DNA from: Cenococcum geophilum 1.58
Taxonomy: Eukaryota > Ascomycota > Dothideomycetes > Gloniales > Gloniaceae
NCBI GenBank assembly: GCA_001692895.1
Contig: KV748236.1
Coordinates: 186,241 to 250,240, forward strand
Reading direction: 5' to 3'
Length of the DNA stretch: 64,000 nucleotides
Numbering within the stretch: position 1 is the stretch's first letter; every line of letters begins with the position of its first letter. The notes beneath the pieces were generated by a model, which saw only the letters and a program-made list of their open reading frames with translations, was not told where the DNA came from and made no database searches. This document shows, piece after piece, positions 12,930 through 23,267 of this stretch. The position numbers and the translations under genes are program-made.

Positions 12930-13360
12930 CTAGCAACTCTTCTTTTGTGGTTGCCATCTATATACACTTGTAGATTGCCACTATATAAAGATACAAAGCT
13001 AAGGAGAAGAAGAAGAAGATAAAGAAGGACGTTAGGTTTAACGAAAATACAAAGGGAGTCGCCAAGGCGCTAGTAGTAAGCGAGCCAATAGCGATTTTCC
13101 ATGCGGGCATGGAAAATCCTAATTGGCTAGCAGAAGTTAGGGTCGGCAGAGTATAGTAGGAATTTGGCAGGTAGTACGCCCTAGGAAACTGTGTCGTTAA
13201 AATAGGGTTGCGGAGCTAGCGGAGCGTAACTGGATACGGCTAGCTCGAGCAAATGGGAACGACAGTCGACCAATAGGAATGCTCTTGAATTGCCTTTGTC
13301 ATCGCATCTGCCGGGTTGTCTTGGCCACTAATCCATCGAATCCCAAAGAGTTCTTGATGC

Positions 13361-13934
13361 TCTACGAGGACCTCTACGAGGACCTCTACGAGACCTCCAT
13401 GAGGACCTCTACTAGGACCTCCACGAGGACCTCCACGAGAACCTCTGCGAGGACCTCCATGAGGACCTCTACGAGAACCTCCATGAGACCTCTACCAGGA
13501 CCTCTACCAGGACCTCCACGAGGAACCTTCTGCGAGGACCTCCACGAGAACCTCTGCGAGGACCTCTACCAGGACCTCCATGAGGATCTCCATGAGGGTC
13601 TCCACGAGAACCTCTATAAGGGTCTCCACGAGAACCTCTGCGAGGACCTCTACCAGGACTCCACGAGAACCTCTGCGAGGACCTCTACCAGGGACCTCCC
13701 ACGAGAACCTCTGCGAGGACCTCCATGAGGACCTCCACGAGGACCTCCCATGAGGGACTCTATGAGGACCTCCACAAGGACCTCCACAAGGACCTCTATG
13801 AGAACCTCTATAAGGACCTCTGCGAGGACCTCCACGAGGACCTCTACGAGAATCTCCACGAGGATCTTCCACCAGGACCTCCACGAGGATCTCCACCAGG
13901 ACCTCCACGAGGACCTCTACAAGGACCTCCACGA
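13361..13934. repeat. 12-bp minisatellite in the young element
   Basis: About 48 imperfect copies of a 12-bp unit close to CTCTACGAGGAC. The unit length is a multiple of three and has few stops, so long open frames appear on both strands (Tyr-Glu-Asp-Leu repeats on plus, Val-Leu-Val-Glu repeats on minus). Occasional 11- and 13-bp units shift the frame. I treat the open frames as a by-product of the repeat rather than genes. Confidence 0.9.
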
Positions 13935-14067
13935 TTGCTTTGTGGTTGACATTGATCGTACCCTCTGCCGTATTCTAATTCCCCGCTGAACTTCTTCTCC
14001 TGATCTTGCTGTGGGCAGGGTTTGGAGGTTATTAGATCTCAAAGCAAGGGGATCTTGCGCTTGCTTA

Positions 14068-14250
14068 CGTTGCGGGGGTTGTTGCGGAGGTTGCTGCGGA
14101 TGTTGCCGCGGAGGTTGCTGCGGATATTGCTGCGGAGGTTATTGCGGATATTACTGCGGAGGTTGTTGCGGATATTGCTGCGGAGGTTGTGGTTGCTGTG
14201 GAGGTTGCTTCGGAGCTTGTTGCGGAGCTTAATGCGGAGCTTATTGCGAG
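14068..14250. repeat. 12/24-bp array of GCGGAGGTTGYT type in the young element
   Basis: Tandem copies of TTGCTGCGGAGG alternating with TTGCTGCGGATA-like units, giving a 24-bp higher-order period. The plus strand would read Cys/Gly-rich and the minus strand Ala/Ser/Thr-rich, both without stops. Neither has start context or domain features to support a gene. Confidence 0.85.
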
Positions 14251-14799
14251 ACTTGAGGCCACGGGTTAAGATACGGCAGCCTGAGGAACTTAAGGTGTTT
14301 AATAGCCTAAGGTTGTCTGTAGTGTTGCTTATGGCTGTCCGTTATTAGATTCCCTCAAGAGTTTAAACTTCCTTTTAGTGCTCAATCTCTTGTGGAGTCC
14401 ATTCGTGCTCTTCTTCTGCGTCAAGGACTTGCTGAATATTGTCTCTAATAGTACCCCCGTTTATAGGGACAAATACTCCTTTCTCCCGAAGGAAGTCTCG
14501 AAAATCTTGAATAATATAAATATTACCAAGTGCCCAGGTGTTGGCAGTCCATCCTATAAAATCCTCCCTAAAATATTCCCATAGCTGTAAATCGGTGTAG
14601 TATCTACTTTAGTAAAATAGAATACGGTATAGGAGAAAGCCGTTAACTTGTTTTGCGGTACAAGTTATTATATTAAGGGTAAATTCGTCCCAATTTTCGT
14701 TGATAAGTTTCGCGTATGTAGCTACCCCTGGTGGTAAGGAGTCTCTCCAGTTATTTAGAATAGCCATAGTTATGTCTTTGGAGGGAGGGAGATGTTATT

Positions 14800-14905
14800 G
14801 GTATAGGGATTGTCGTTTGGTATAGGGATTGTCGTTTAGTATAGGGGTTGTCGTTTAGTACGCGTTCGTCATTTAGTACGCATTCGTCGTTTAGTACGCG
14901 TTTGG
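14800..14905. repeat. 18-19-bp tandem array in the young element
   Basis: Three 19-bp units close to GGTATAGGGATTGTCGTTT are followed by three 18-bp units close to AGTACGCGTTCGTCGTTT. The two types share the GTCGTTT end. The array is near the right end of the element. Confidence 0.85.
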
Positions 14906-14932
14906 ACGTATATTTGCGATTATAGGGCTCAG

Positions 14933-15087
14933 GACCAGTTCTGGCCTTAAATCGCGAAGACTCGTAAAGCGTATTGTTCTGCGTAATGGACGCAAGAATC
15001 TGTAATCTGGGGAAGGCTTAGGACTAGTTCTGGCCTTTAGATCCTTGGATTCGTGGAAGAGTTCTATTTAAGGTTTAGGACCAGTTC
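14933..15087. repeat. three dispersed copies of AGGACCAGTTCTGGCCTT
   Basis: Imperfect copies near 14930, 15020 and 15070, each with a near-palindromic core CCAGTTCTGG. They lie between the 19-bp array and the right terminal repeat and could be protein-binding sites or small hairpins. Related short sequence occurs near 16872 outside the element. Confidence 0.6.
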
Positions 15088-15201
15088 TAACCTTAAAAGA
15101 CAGCTTCCTTTAGCACGAGTAGCACTGGTATAGTAGCTCGTCTCTTCTTGGTGAAAACCTTGCTGTTCTGTGGTATAACAGTGAAGTTAACCACTAATCA
15201 G

Positions 15202-15363
15202 TGTTGGATCACAAGGGGATATCACGTAGCTACGGTTCGTAGATAGTATGATAATTATTGTTCTTCTTGTTTTTAGGAATAAGGAAAGGGGTGAGGAACT
15301 TAAGGTTCCTCACCACGCTAGGGCCACGTCGACACGTGACGACCGCTTGCCTCATTCCCGACA
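15202..15363 (+). repeat. right terminal repeat (LTR) of the young element
   Basis: 162 bp, same ends and hairpin-forming blocks as the left copy with two A/G differences. Followed by AGGAT. An apparent 100-codon reading frame starting at 15258 begins inside this repeat and runs into the flanking DUF3435 gene, so it is a chance fusion. Confidence 0.9.
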
Positions 15364-16455
15364 AGGATATTTATTGCCTCGACTTTATTAAGGAACCAAA
15401 ATCACTAAAAAGATTGAAAGAAGACTGCGAGGTAGAAATACAGTCGGCCGAAGTTAAGAGGCAGAGGTCCGGCTATAAGAAGGAATTAAGTATAGGTAAT
15501 AAAGCTCCAGCTAAAGTGGGATACGGTTTTATTAACGAGACAATAGAAAGTATTAGCTAATGCCTGTCTAATAGATCTATAACACCCTTAAGCCGTTTAA
15601 TGTCAGATTTCGGCAGTTATATAAGTAGTGGCTAGACTAAGAACGGAAGCTTTCCTAGTACTAACACCCCGCCGCTATCTGTGTGCAGTGGAATACTTAA
15701 GATAATTAACCCTAGACTTCTCCCTTAAGTGGCTACCTGGAGTAGTATAATGTCCGAGTATAATGTAATTAATATAGTAGACCTTATAAACCCTAATAAA
15801 GATAGAACGCTTACTCTAAATTAAAAAGATTTTAATACAACTTTAACTTCGCGTATGTATTAATGACTAACGGCTAAGATTATTACGTCTAACTAGGGTA
15901 TAGATTGTCTTATATATGTAAGAGATATAGAGGACCATTCGGCTATTAAAGCCTTATTTTGCGGCGTGAAACTAGAGGACTTAACTAATGCTACTCTAAG
16001 CTTAGAATGCATGGAGATTAGGAAGCAGGAGTATAGCGCTTTAGATGCTTTAGTTGTTCTTAATAGCGCTAATCTACTTAGCCCTGGGTATATTAATTCC
16101 AGTATAACCCCTTATAGCGTATACTTAGGATATACCTCTACTTCCAATCTACGGATTAATAGCTTACTATTATTAGCTAAATATACTAAGTGTAATATTG
16201 GAGAATCAACCTCTATATAAGCTATTTAAGATATTAGCCTACTTGCCCCTGTAGACGCGGAGGATAACCAGTTTACTGTTAAACGGCTAGTTGAAAAGCG
16301 CCTCCGCCGAGTTAGTAGATATAGGAAAGTCTAGTATCTAGTTAAGTAGAAAGGGTATTCTGATAGTAAAAACACTTAGGAAGATAAGATAGATATATAT
16401 AATAATCTAATTAAGGCCTTTAAAGCCCGGAAGCGCCTTAGTGTCTTAGAATAAC

Positions 16456-17200
16456 CGTGGCCGGGGTTTAAGAGATTATTGTTTAATTACTACTCTTACT
16501 CCCTATTGGGTTTAAGGTTGAGCCTATAACTCCATAATTAGACGGATATATTAGGCACTATTTTCTATTATAATTTTTTCCCCTTTTCCTTTAACTTTTA
16601 ACTTTATTAAGGATACTTTAAGAATGCCTTTAATAGTTATAGTTATAGTTTACTAATAGAGATTTACGCCCCTAATTATGTCCCTACTATATGGACTAGA
16701 GTTCTTAAATTCTAAGTGATAAGAATTAATGCAGTAACATAGACCTACGCTAATTTTGGTATTGCTACCATTTGCCTCTTAAAAATTTTGCGCTATCGTC
16801 TTTTCTATAGTGTATCTTGGTTATGCTATAAATAGAAGGTTCCTGGAAAAGGTACCCTATTTAAAATAGGTATCCTAGGACTAGTTCCAGGGCCCTAAAT
16901 CGTATTCTATTAAAACCTATATCGTTTTTATGCCAAGCTAAGCAGCCTTATATTACTTGGTTTAAATAAATAAATAAATCTTTTATTTGTTTTTTTGCGG
17001 ATTGTAGAGGTATAAACTAAAATGGCTTTAATATAATTGAGTAACATTAAACGCGGAAAGTGGAGGAATAAGTGCTAGGAGTAATTATTAAAACATATAG
17101 GTAAGACCGAGTAAGCTCTATTTAATTATAACTAACGCTTCTATAGGGAGTAAGTTGGGAATTATAATAGAGCCGTTGTAAGTCCGTCTTATTCCTAGCC
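16456..17200. other. no recognisable gene
   Basis: RIP-type AT-rich DNA with short T and A runs and a few small hairpins, for example the GGTACC/GGTATCC region near 16845-16900. I see no coherent frame. Confidence 0.5.
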
Positions 17201-17219
17201 TAGACGATCCTTATATTTG

Positions 17220-17880
17220 GAGAGTACTGCTAGAAAAGGAGGAACTATTCTTAAGAATTTTTTTAAAAAATATAAGCGATTATTCTATTGGTGCTTATAA
17301 GGAATTATATAAAGGAGTTAGCATAACGTTTAAGGCCGTATAGGTTACAGCTACTGTAAAGATAAACTCTATAAAAGCGTAAGGCGTTATAATATCGGTA
17401 AATGTGTGCGAGATGTTTTAAATTATTAGGTTTCCTAACTTCTTATAAACGCTAAACTACTTAGAGGTTAGCTTTAGTATAAAAATTAATAAGCTATAAA
17501 CGGAAAATGCTAGGTTAGCTTAAGAGTTAAGTAAATTAAGAGATGAGATATTTATAGAGATAGAGCTTAGGCAGTAGGCAGAGGAAGAAGTAAGTTGGCT
17601 TAGGAATACTAACTAGCAACTTTAATAGAAGGCTTAGGATAGCGTAATAAAGTATATTTAAGGGCTTAATTTAATCGGGCTCCTATTAGAGGAGTTAAAG
17701 ACCTAAGCGCCTCTAAGAGGTTGCGAGGTCTTTTGTTAAGTTAAATCCCTAATCTAAGCTAGTAATTTAGATAGTTAAAAAATTTAAGTATATAAAATTC
17801 GCTATAAGAATAAGAGATATTTGGAAGGTTATAAGAGCGAGCGAGTAAGTAAGCATATAAAGTGGGAATGAAAGAGTATA
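17220..17880 (+). pseudogene. unidentified coiled-coil protein relic
   Basis: One plus frame reads as a coherent charged protein if TAG/TAA are taken as former Gln/Trp codons: LLEKEELFLRIFLKNISDYS near 17228, then a heptad-rich stretch (LSKLRDEIFIEIEL near 17530) and a basic end (GYKSERVSKHIKW near 17830). I do not recognise a family. It follows the DUF3435 relic on the same strand and could be cargo of the same element. Confidence 0.4.
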
Positions 17881-18710
17881 GAAAAAAAAGCGTTCTTTTC
17901 TCCGTTTTAGTTACACTAAGTATAGGAACTGCTTTAAAAATATAACGAGTGATTAGGCGTTAGGCTTCGCGCTTTAACTTAAGAAAGAGATATATCCTTA
18001 ACTTTAGACTAGTAAGTAGTTATAATTTATAAAGATTCCTAGCTATTAACGCTTTACTTAAGTAAGTACTTCCTAGGGCTTAACAACCTAAGCGAAATTC
18101 TTTCCTCGGAACTGCTGTTATCGTGTGGTAACGCCAATGACTCGCTACCTAAATTGATATTATTATATAGACGTATGGTAATGTTTAGGAATACGCCGTC
18201 TGCGTTATTCCTGCTATTAAGCATTAAGTATTGCGGTGGGGGTTCTTGGGTTAAGGCACTTGATTCCGTTGGTTGATATTTATAGGCCCAATTAAAAACC
18301 CAATGAGAAAAACGATAGATGTGGGTTTTTAAACGGTTTTAGAGCATAGGTTAAGACCTAGTAAAGGCTATAGCCTATAATAGGCGTTTAATAATAATAA
18401 AAATGCACATACTAATGATTAGAGATGTTGTTAGTTAATAAGGAGATGAGATAGTATAATATATACATATTTCTAGCATGGATTTTGTGAAATTATCTAA
18501 TAATGTTAATTTATAAAAAAAATAGAAAGGGCCTAATTCTAGGCCCCCGTTACATCGCTATAGGTTAGCTATTTTTATATTACTTAGGACCATTTTTAGG
18601 ACTAGAAGTTTTTGTATAAGTATTAGAAGAATTTATATAGGAACTGGCCTATTCCTATTTTAATATAACTAGTTTTAAAGCATTCTCTTAAAGTCTATTA
18701 TCCTCTTACT

Positions 18711-18914
18711 ATGGCGAAGGAAGGAATGTGGCTAAAGCGAGGTGTCTTAGTCACCTTTATGCTTACCGCTATCTATTATATAGTTCTAGCGCTGCAGGTA
18801 CTATATAAGGAAAGTAATATAAAAGTAGGTATTATAACCTTAAGTATAAGACATTACTCTCTATCCGGATTTTTACGAGTGGCTTTAACTAATAGGTTCT
18901 TAAATTTAGTTTAA
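18711..18914 (+). pseudogene. small membrane-protein fragment
   Basis: A 67-codon open frame opens MAKEGMWLKRGVLVTF and contains one hydrophobic segment (FMLTAIYYIVLAL). It ends 35 bases before the larger membrane-protein relic in another frame and may be its displaced first exon. No family recognised. The 18030-18700 region before it is less mutated near 18080-18330 but shows no gene I can name. Confidence 0.35.
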
Positions 18915-18948
18915 TTTTACTATTAAACCTCTAGATAATCCCTTTATT

Positions 18949-19800
18949 ATGCTACGCGCCCTTCTAAAGCGAGACATCCTTTAATCTTTTTAGACCAAAG
19001 TTGTGAGTGTTGCTAATAGCGTTGCGACGGCTATCCCTGGTGCTATTAGCCAAGTGTAAAGCGCCGTAAATGCTGCCGCTATAGCTATTTCTAAAGCCAT
19101 TGAGGAATTAATTCCTAAAAATTGCTTACTAGGCACGAAATAATTCTGTGTCGGATTTACTTATAATATAATATATAATAACTTGCCATTAACTCTCTCT
19201 AATATAGTGCCAGAAGAGGTTAAAAGCTTTTTTAGAGACTAACTTAATGACCTTTAATCTCTAGAAGGGATTTTAACGAAAGTTACTTTTGTATATATTT
19301 AGGACTGCTTAATTATAGGGCTAGTTTTGATGCTTATCTTAGCCACTATATTCTTCTGTTTAATATTTGGCCGCTTATTTTATATCGTGGCTATTCTTCT
19401 AAGGCTTAGCGTTTAATTAAGGGTAGTAATTTATTTAGTATTAGGTATAGTATATTATATCCCTCTCTTTATACCTGCTATTGTTTTGTATATTTTCTAG
19501 TTAAAGACTAAGGAACTGTTATCCGAGATTAAGATAGAGAAAGGTAAGGTAAGTAGATTATATTTAGGAGCTCTCTGCTATGCTATTGTGATAACATTAC
19601 TAACTGCTCTTATACCGGCTGTTATTTAAGAATATATTGTAAGAATGAAGGATAGGCGATGGAGGCGGAAATTAGGGGTGCTAAAGGTCATATTTAGAGA
19701 TTGTAATAGCTATTTATAAAAAAACACTTTAATTAAGAACTGGGAGTATAACCAGCGGAGAAAAAGGGCGCTTTATAGGGATGTTTCGTTGTAATATGTT
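18949..19800 (+). pseudogene. unidentified multi-pass membrane-protein relic
   Basis: From ATG 18949 a plus frame reads an extracellular-like segment (VANSVATAIPGAISQV near 19010; Cys-containing stretch near 19120-19160), then at least four hydrophobic helices (CLIIGLVLMLILATIFFCLI near 19306; VVIYLVLGIVYYIPLFIPAI near 19423; LYLGALCYAIVITLLTALI near 19560), and a basic tail with DRRWRRKLG near 19650. In-frame stops stand at Gln-like positions. The layout suggests a plasma-membrane protein but I cannot assign a family. Confidence 0.5.
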
Positions 19801-20061
19801 GGAAGGCTGTGTTAGGAAGGTCTAACTACTAACGGCGTGAGTTAGCGGAAGTATAAATTTTCTTAGATAGCTTAGAATGCACGCAGTTCTTTATGGCGTT
19901 TGGTTTTGGGTTAGTTAGCACTTTATTTAAATATATATAAATAATTAGCAGTATCTAAGTCCCTTATGGTTAGAACTAAGTATAAGTGGCGAAAACGTAA
20001 TGCCCTAACCGCGTAATACCTTTTTAGGGATTTTGGATGTTTAAATAAGAACTAGTATAAT

Positions 20062-20170
20062 GTTACTTTAGCTGTCGGCATTTGCAATTGCCGTTATCTT
20101 GTATACGGTGGCTAATGCGGCTAAGCGTCCTAATTGGGTTACTCTATGGGCATTAATAGGCTACGTAAGC
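20062..20170 (+). pseudogene. short hydrophobic relic
   Basis: A short frame reads LSAFAIAVILYTVANAAKRP followed by NWVTLWALIGYVS. It looks like one or two membrane helices. No family recognised; possibly the tail of the membrane-protein relic upstream. From 20180 to 20930 I see nothing codable. Confidence 0.3.
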
Positions 20171-20930
20171 TAGATAAGACCGCGGAACTAATATAGCTAA
20201 AGATGTTTTCCTGTTGCTATTTATGTTAAGGGGACCATATTTGGCCCCCTTAGCATCCCTAAGATACTTCTTTATTTTAAGATATATTTTGTGGCTGCGC
20301 TTAAAATTAGTTGTCCTTTCTATTATTTAATCCCTATATCCTATCTATAAATAGATGCTTAAATAATAATTAAGCGAGTATAAAAGGACGTCCGTTTTTA
20401 ACTTATTAGTAATTATACAAAATCCGCTCCCCCCTAAAAAAAAACACGCGAAACCGAGATTTATTACCTTCTATCCTATAACGTATTTATAATCCCGGCA
20501 ATATATCCCTTATGAACTTTTAGCTCCGCTCTCCTTCTTAGCGTTATCTCTTAACTCGTCTCCTTATTCCTTATTACCCCAACCCTTACACAGTGTTAAG
20601 ACACCGTCTTAGCTGGCTTCTATCTCCTAGATTGCTTTGATCTTAGCTTTAAGGGTAATATATTTAGCGCCGCGTGCTTATCGGTTAATGCCGAGCCTAT
20701 GCCTTTGAGCGTAAATCTAGATTAATACATTACAAATGCTATGGGGAATATAGGGTATTTGTTTAAGTAAGTCTCCAATCCACTACTTAAGGGGAAAGGA
20801 GGGAAGAAGTAAAGTAGAAATATGTGCTAATATAGGGTAGCGGCGGTGCCTTTGGCTCCTGTTTAGACTATACCTTAAAAAGCAATATATTGGAATTAAC
20901 TTGCAATTATATAACGGGTGCTCCCAATAT

Positions 20931-21105
20931 GTTTAAAAAGTCTACTATTAATCTTGGTGAGTAGAAGTATAAAATGTCCGTATGCTTTATAAAACTAATA
21001 GAGAAGATAAATAGTATAACGGAAGAAAACGGAAATAGCGTATTTGTACGCGATAATGGAAGGGTTAATTGCCGAGCTCCTAGTGCTGCTTGAATTTAAG
21101 ATTAT
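20931..21105 (+). pseudogene. short unidentified relic
   Basis: A frame from ATG 20931 (MFKKSTINLGE) reads about 55 codons with two RIP-like stops (MSVCFIKLIEKINSI, then EENGNSVFVRDNGRVNCRAP). Composition is protein-like but no domain is recognised. Confidence 0.3.
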
Positions 21106-21431
21106 AAGCATATTATAGACATAAAGGTATAGCGTATGTAGTCTAGGCAAACGACTTCTGATAAGTTGAAGATTTTACTTGCTGTTTTAATTGCCTCCTC
21201 CTCCTAAGTATTATTTGAAACTATATCCTGCCTTATAACCATGGTCTATTAATTATGTCGATTAATATAATATATGTTTCGCGAAATAAAATCTGCTGTT
21301 CTCTTCTAAGGCTAATAGAAAGAGGTAACTTAATAAGGATCTAAGTCGCGTATGCGTGTTTAAGTAGAGCGGTAATATTTAGGAGATTAGTACTAACTAT
21401 CTATAAGAGGGCAAAGCTTAGAAAGCTATTA

Positions 21432-21851
21432 CCGTCCCTCCCTATATGCCGAGATACCCTCCATGCCGAGATATATAAGGGGTACTTTAACTTACGCGCT
21501 ATAGCAGATATAATGCTAATAATGACTTCCTACTATCGTAATAAGGCTTTAAGGCTTAGATAAGACCCTAATATAAGTATCGTAAGTAGTAAGAGCTTGA
21601 TGGTGGTACTGTAGTAAAGGGATATTATTACGCTATAAAAGGAGGCTCTCTGCGAATTAGGCGCGAAGGCGATGATGCAAATGTAATTTATAGGTAGGAG
21701 GGGTCCTAAATGTTTAAAGGTAGCTATAGTATACGACTTGTATAGAATTATAGTAAAGCTTAACGTGTGCGTAGAGTTATAGTTGCTTAAAGTCAAAGTA
21801 CTACTTATATTTTCCGGTATGGTGGGTTTCTGGCGACCCAGGGACGGACGC
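21432..21851. mobile_element. MITE of the Fot1/pogo-like family
   Basis: About 420 bp between TA dinucleotides, with long inverted ends: the left starts CCGTCCCTCCC, the right (reverse complement) GCGTCCGTCCCTGG, and both contain GAAATATAAGGGGTAC-type sequence about 45 bases in. Both ends match the left end of the fragment at 44891, so this is a short derivative built from the 3' part of the Fot1-like family. The minus-strand open frame inside it is not a gene. Confidence 0.65.
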
Positions 21852-22524
21852 TATACTTTACTATTCTCCTTTGGAGTAGTATAGGTAACTTATACCTAGG
21901 CTAGATAAACTAGCTGATTAAGATTAATTTACTAGTAGTGATGCTGCTCCTTATATTACGAAATTTCTCCTGCTTAAGGGAGTCTATTATTAGTTGTTTG
22001 AAGCTTAGGGAAATACCTAAAGCCTTTTTAAGCACAACTACTATATTTATAAGCGAAATTTGGTGGCCTGTTTTGGGTGTAAAGGAGGGGGAGAAGAATT
22101 TAGTTTAACTACTACCTAATATTTAGAGATCTGGTATAGGAATAATTTTAATAGTCGCCAGAACTGAGGACTATAATTGGGTTCTATGCGGACCTAAAAC
22201 TGGTCTGCTTATTAGTTAGTATAGTGTTTAAACCCATAGAGCCCGTTTCTGGGTCCCCTATTTTTAGCCGTTAGGGATAGGGGTAGCGTGGCTAGATATA
22301 AATGTATCGTTCTTTTTAATTAGTCTCTTTAAGTTTTAGCCCTATTTTAGAGTTCACGTATAAAATATTCCCAGCCTTCTAAAAGAAAGCAATTTAAATA
22401 TATAAAACCATATTTTAGAGTCTAGAGTAGGTCGAGCCCTATAATATAAAAGTGTATTCTAAATAGAAAGTAGGTATAATATTTTTATAAGAGGATAAAA
22501 AGCTTTTAAATACTTGTTTTCTAA

Positions 22525-22683
22525 ACCTCTAAGAGGCGGGGGAGTTGTGGGTATAGTAATCGCCGGTACTGTGTTTATTATTATACTGCTTACTCTTTAT
22601 ATATATTTACGTTGTCGGAAGCGCGCTATATACAATAGAAGCCTTAAAGTTAGTTCTAGTATAGTTTTGCAGCAAGCCTAGTA
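22525..22683 (+). pseudogene. single-pass membrane-protein tail
   Basis: A frame reads GGGVVGIVIAGTVFIIILLT then LYIYLRCRKRAIYN and ends at TAG about 20 codons later. This is a Gly-rich membrane helix followed by a basic stop-transfer, as in fungal WSC- or Mid2-like surface proteins, but the extracellular part upstream (21852-22500) is unreadable. The 22684-23260 stretch holds no gene I can see. Confidence 0.35.
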
Positions 22684-23267
22684 ACGGACAGCTTATCTAT
22701 AGATATAGTTGGTAGTGAAATACTAATCCTATACACATTCTTACCTGCCATAAATATACAGTTGTCCCTAATTTAAGAAAAAAAGTTATTGAGCCCTAGA
22801 TGTATATGTACACCTCTATTAAACTAAATCGGATTTCCTTACTACTACCCTACTACTATCTTTAAGACTAGAACCTAATATCTTACTACCCCGCTACTTA
22901 CAATTGTATGTCTTATTAAATGTCTTATTACCTATTTCCATTACTAATTACTAACTCTTAAATCTTAAGCGGATGGCTTATAGTCGTATCTATACTATTT
23001 TTATAAAGATTATATTACACAGGAATGTAGGTGTATAAAAGTGTGGACTCTATAAAGTGGAGTCGTCCTTTAGGACAATTCTATATATGGATATATCTAT
23101 ATAGCTAAGCGAGCACTACAGCAGCACCCCTATATCTTAGCAACACTAACATTATTAACATTTACAAAATTAAGCCTTGCTTACTTGCTTTCTATATTAG
23201 TCTCATTTAAGAGCCAATACCTTATTTACTTAATTTCTAATAATTAATTGTTGCTATTAATGACTTA

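Larger units (their letters stand above)
12768..15363 (+). mobile_element. young non-autonomous element with 162-bp terminal direct repeats, inserted in the DUF3435 gene
   Basis: Bounded by two terminal repeats (12768-12929 and 15202-15363), each 162 bp, starting TGTTGG and ending CCGACA, flanked by a perfect 5-bp duplication AGGAT (12763-12767 and 15364-15368). The repeats differ at two positions, both A/G. The 2.27-kb interior holds no gag, RT or integrase, so it resembles a TRIM/LARD-type non-autonomous LTR element. I could not find a convincing primer-binding site or polypurine tract, which leaves the mechanism open. The interior keeps CA/TG and carries three tandem arrays. It interrupts a RIP-mutated gene yet is itself not RIP-mutated, so it arrived later or escaped. 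Strand is arbitrary. Confidence 0.88.
10322..16455 (+). pseudogene. DUF3435 tyrosine recombinase relic (Starship captain superfamily), split by an LTR element
   Basis: The read-through protein matches the fungal DUF3435 ('FluG-domain') family, the Crypton-like tyrosine recombinases that act as Starship captains and cut and join DNA in the nucleus. Seen: KTEKAYLRKVELWY near 10435; VGEYIKSSY and AGSGRGLHYK up to 11058; DVTFAVFRNKYGN from 11142 after an intron; YDFRAEGLY near 11606, where the catalytic His of H-x-x-R reads Tyr; NTFNNYYMPNNSG near 11750, with the Tyr nucleophile; PKRDRLISILFKVATLRSP near 12152. Two Cys/His zinc-finger-like segments lie at about 12565-12770, the second joined across the insertion at 12768-15363. 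Beyond the insertion the same frame runs through EPKSLKRLKEDCEVEI to a chromodomain-like end (KRLVEKRLRRVSRYRKV, then KGYSDSKNT, near 16280-16390). Many Gln/Trp codons are stops. The start at 10322 (MLRKKDPREF) follows a CT tract. The chromodomain could instead be a separate gene. Confidence 0.82.

Noticed and set aside
12930-12960. Primer-binding site after the left LTR
   Set aside because: The sequence after the LTR (CTAGCAACTC) does not resemble the usual TGG-starting tRNA complement, so no site is claimed.
13279-13932. Several overlapping frames of 69-149 codons on both strands
   Set aside because: All are by-products of the 12-bp minisatellite. Frame changes between units and frames on both strands argue against a gene.
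14011-14348. Cys/Gly-rich, Leu/Arg-rich and Ala/Ser/Thr-rich frames
   Set aside because: Produced by the GCGGAGGTTGCT array. Three different compositions from one repeat in three frames is the mark of low complexity.
14800-14905. CRISPR-like array
   Set aside because: Units are contiguous without spacers, only six copies, and the genome is fungal.
15258-15560. 100-codon plus frame starting inside the right LTR
   Set aside because: It fuses LTR sequence to the interrupted DUF3435 gene. The start codon lies in the terminal repeat, so it did not exist before the insertion.
21533-21796. 87-codon minus-strand frame
   Set aside because: Lies wholly inside the Fot1-type MITE, in its non-coding end region.
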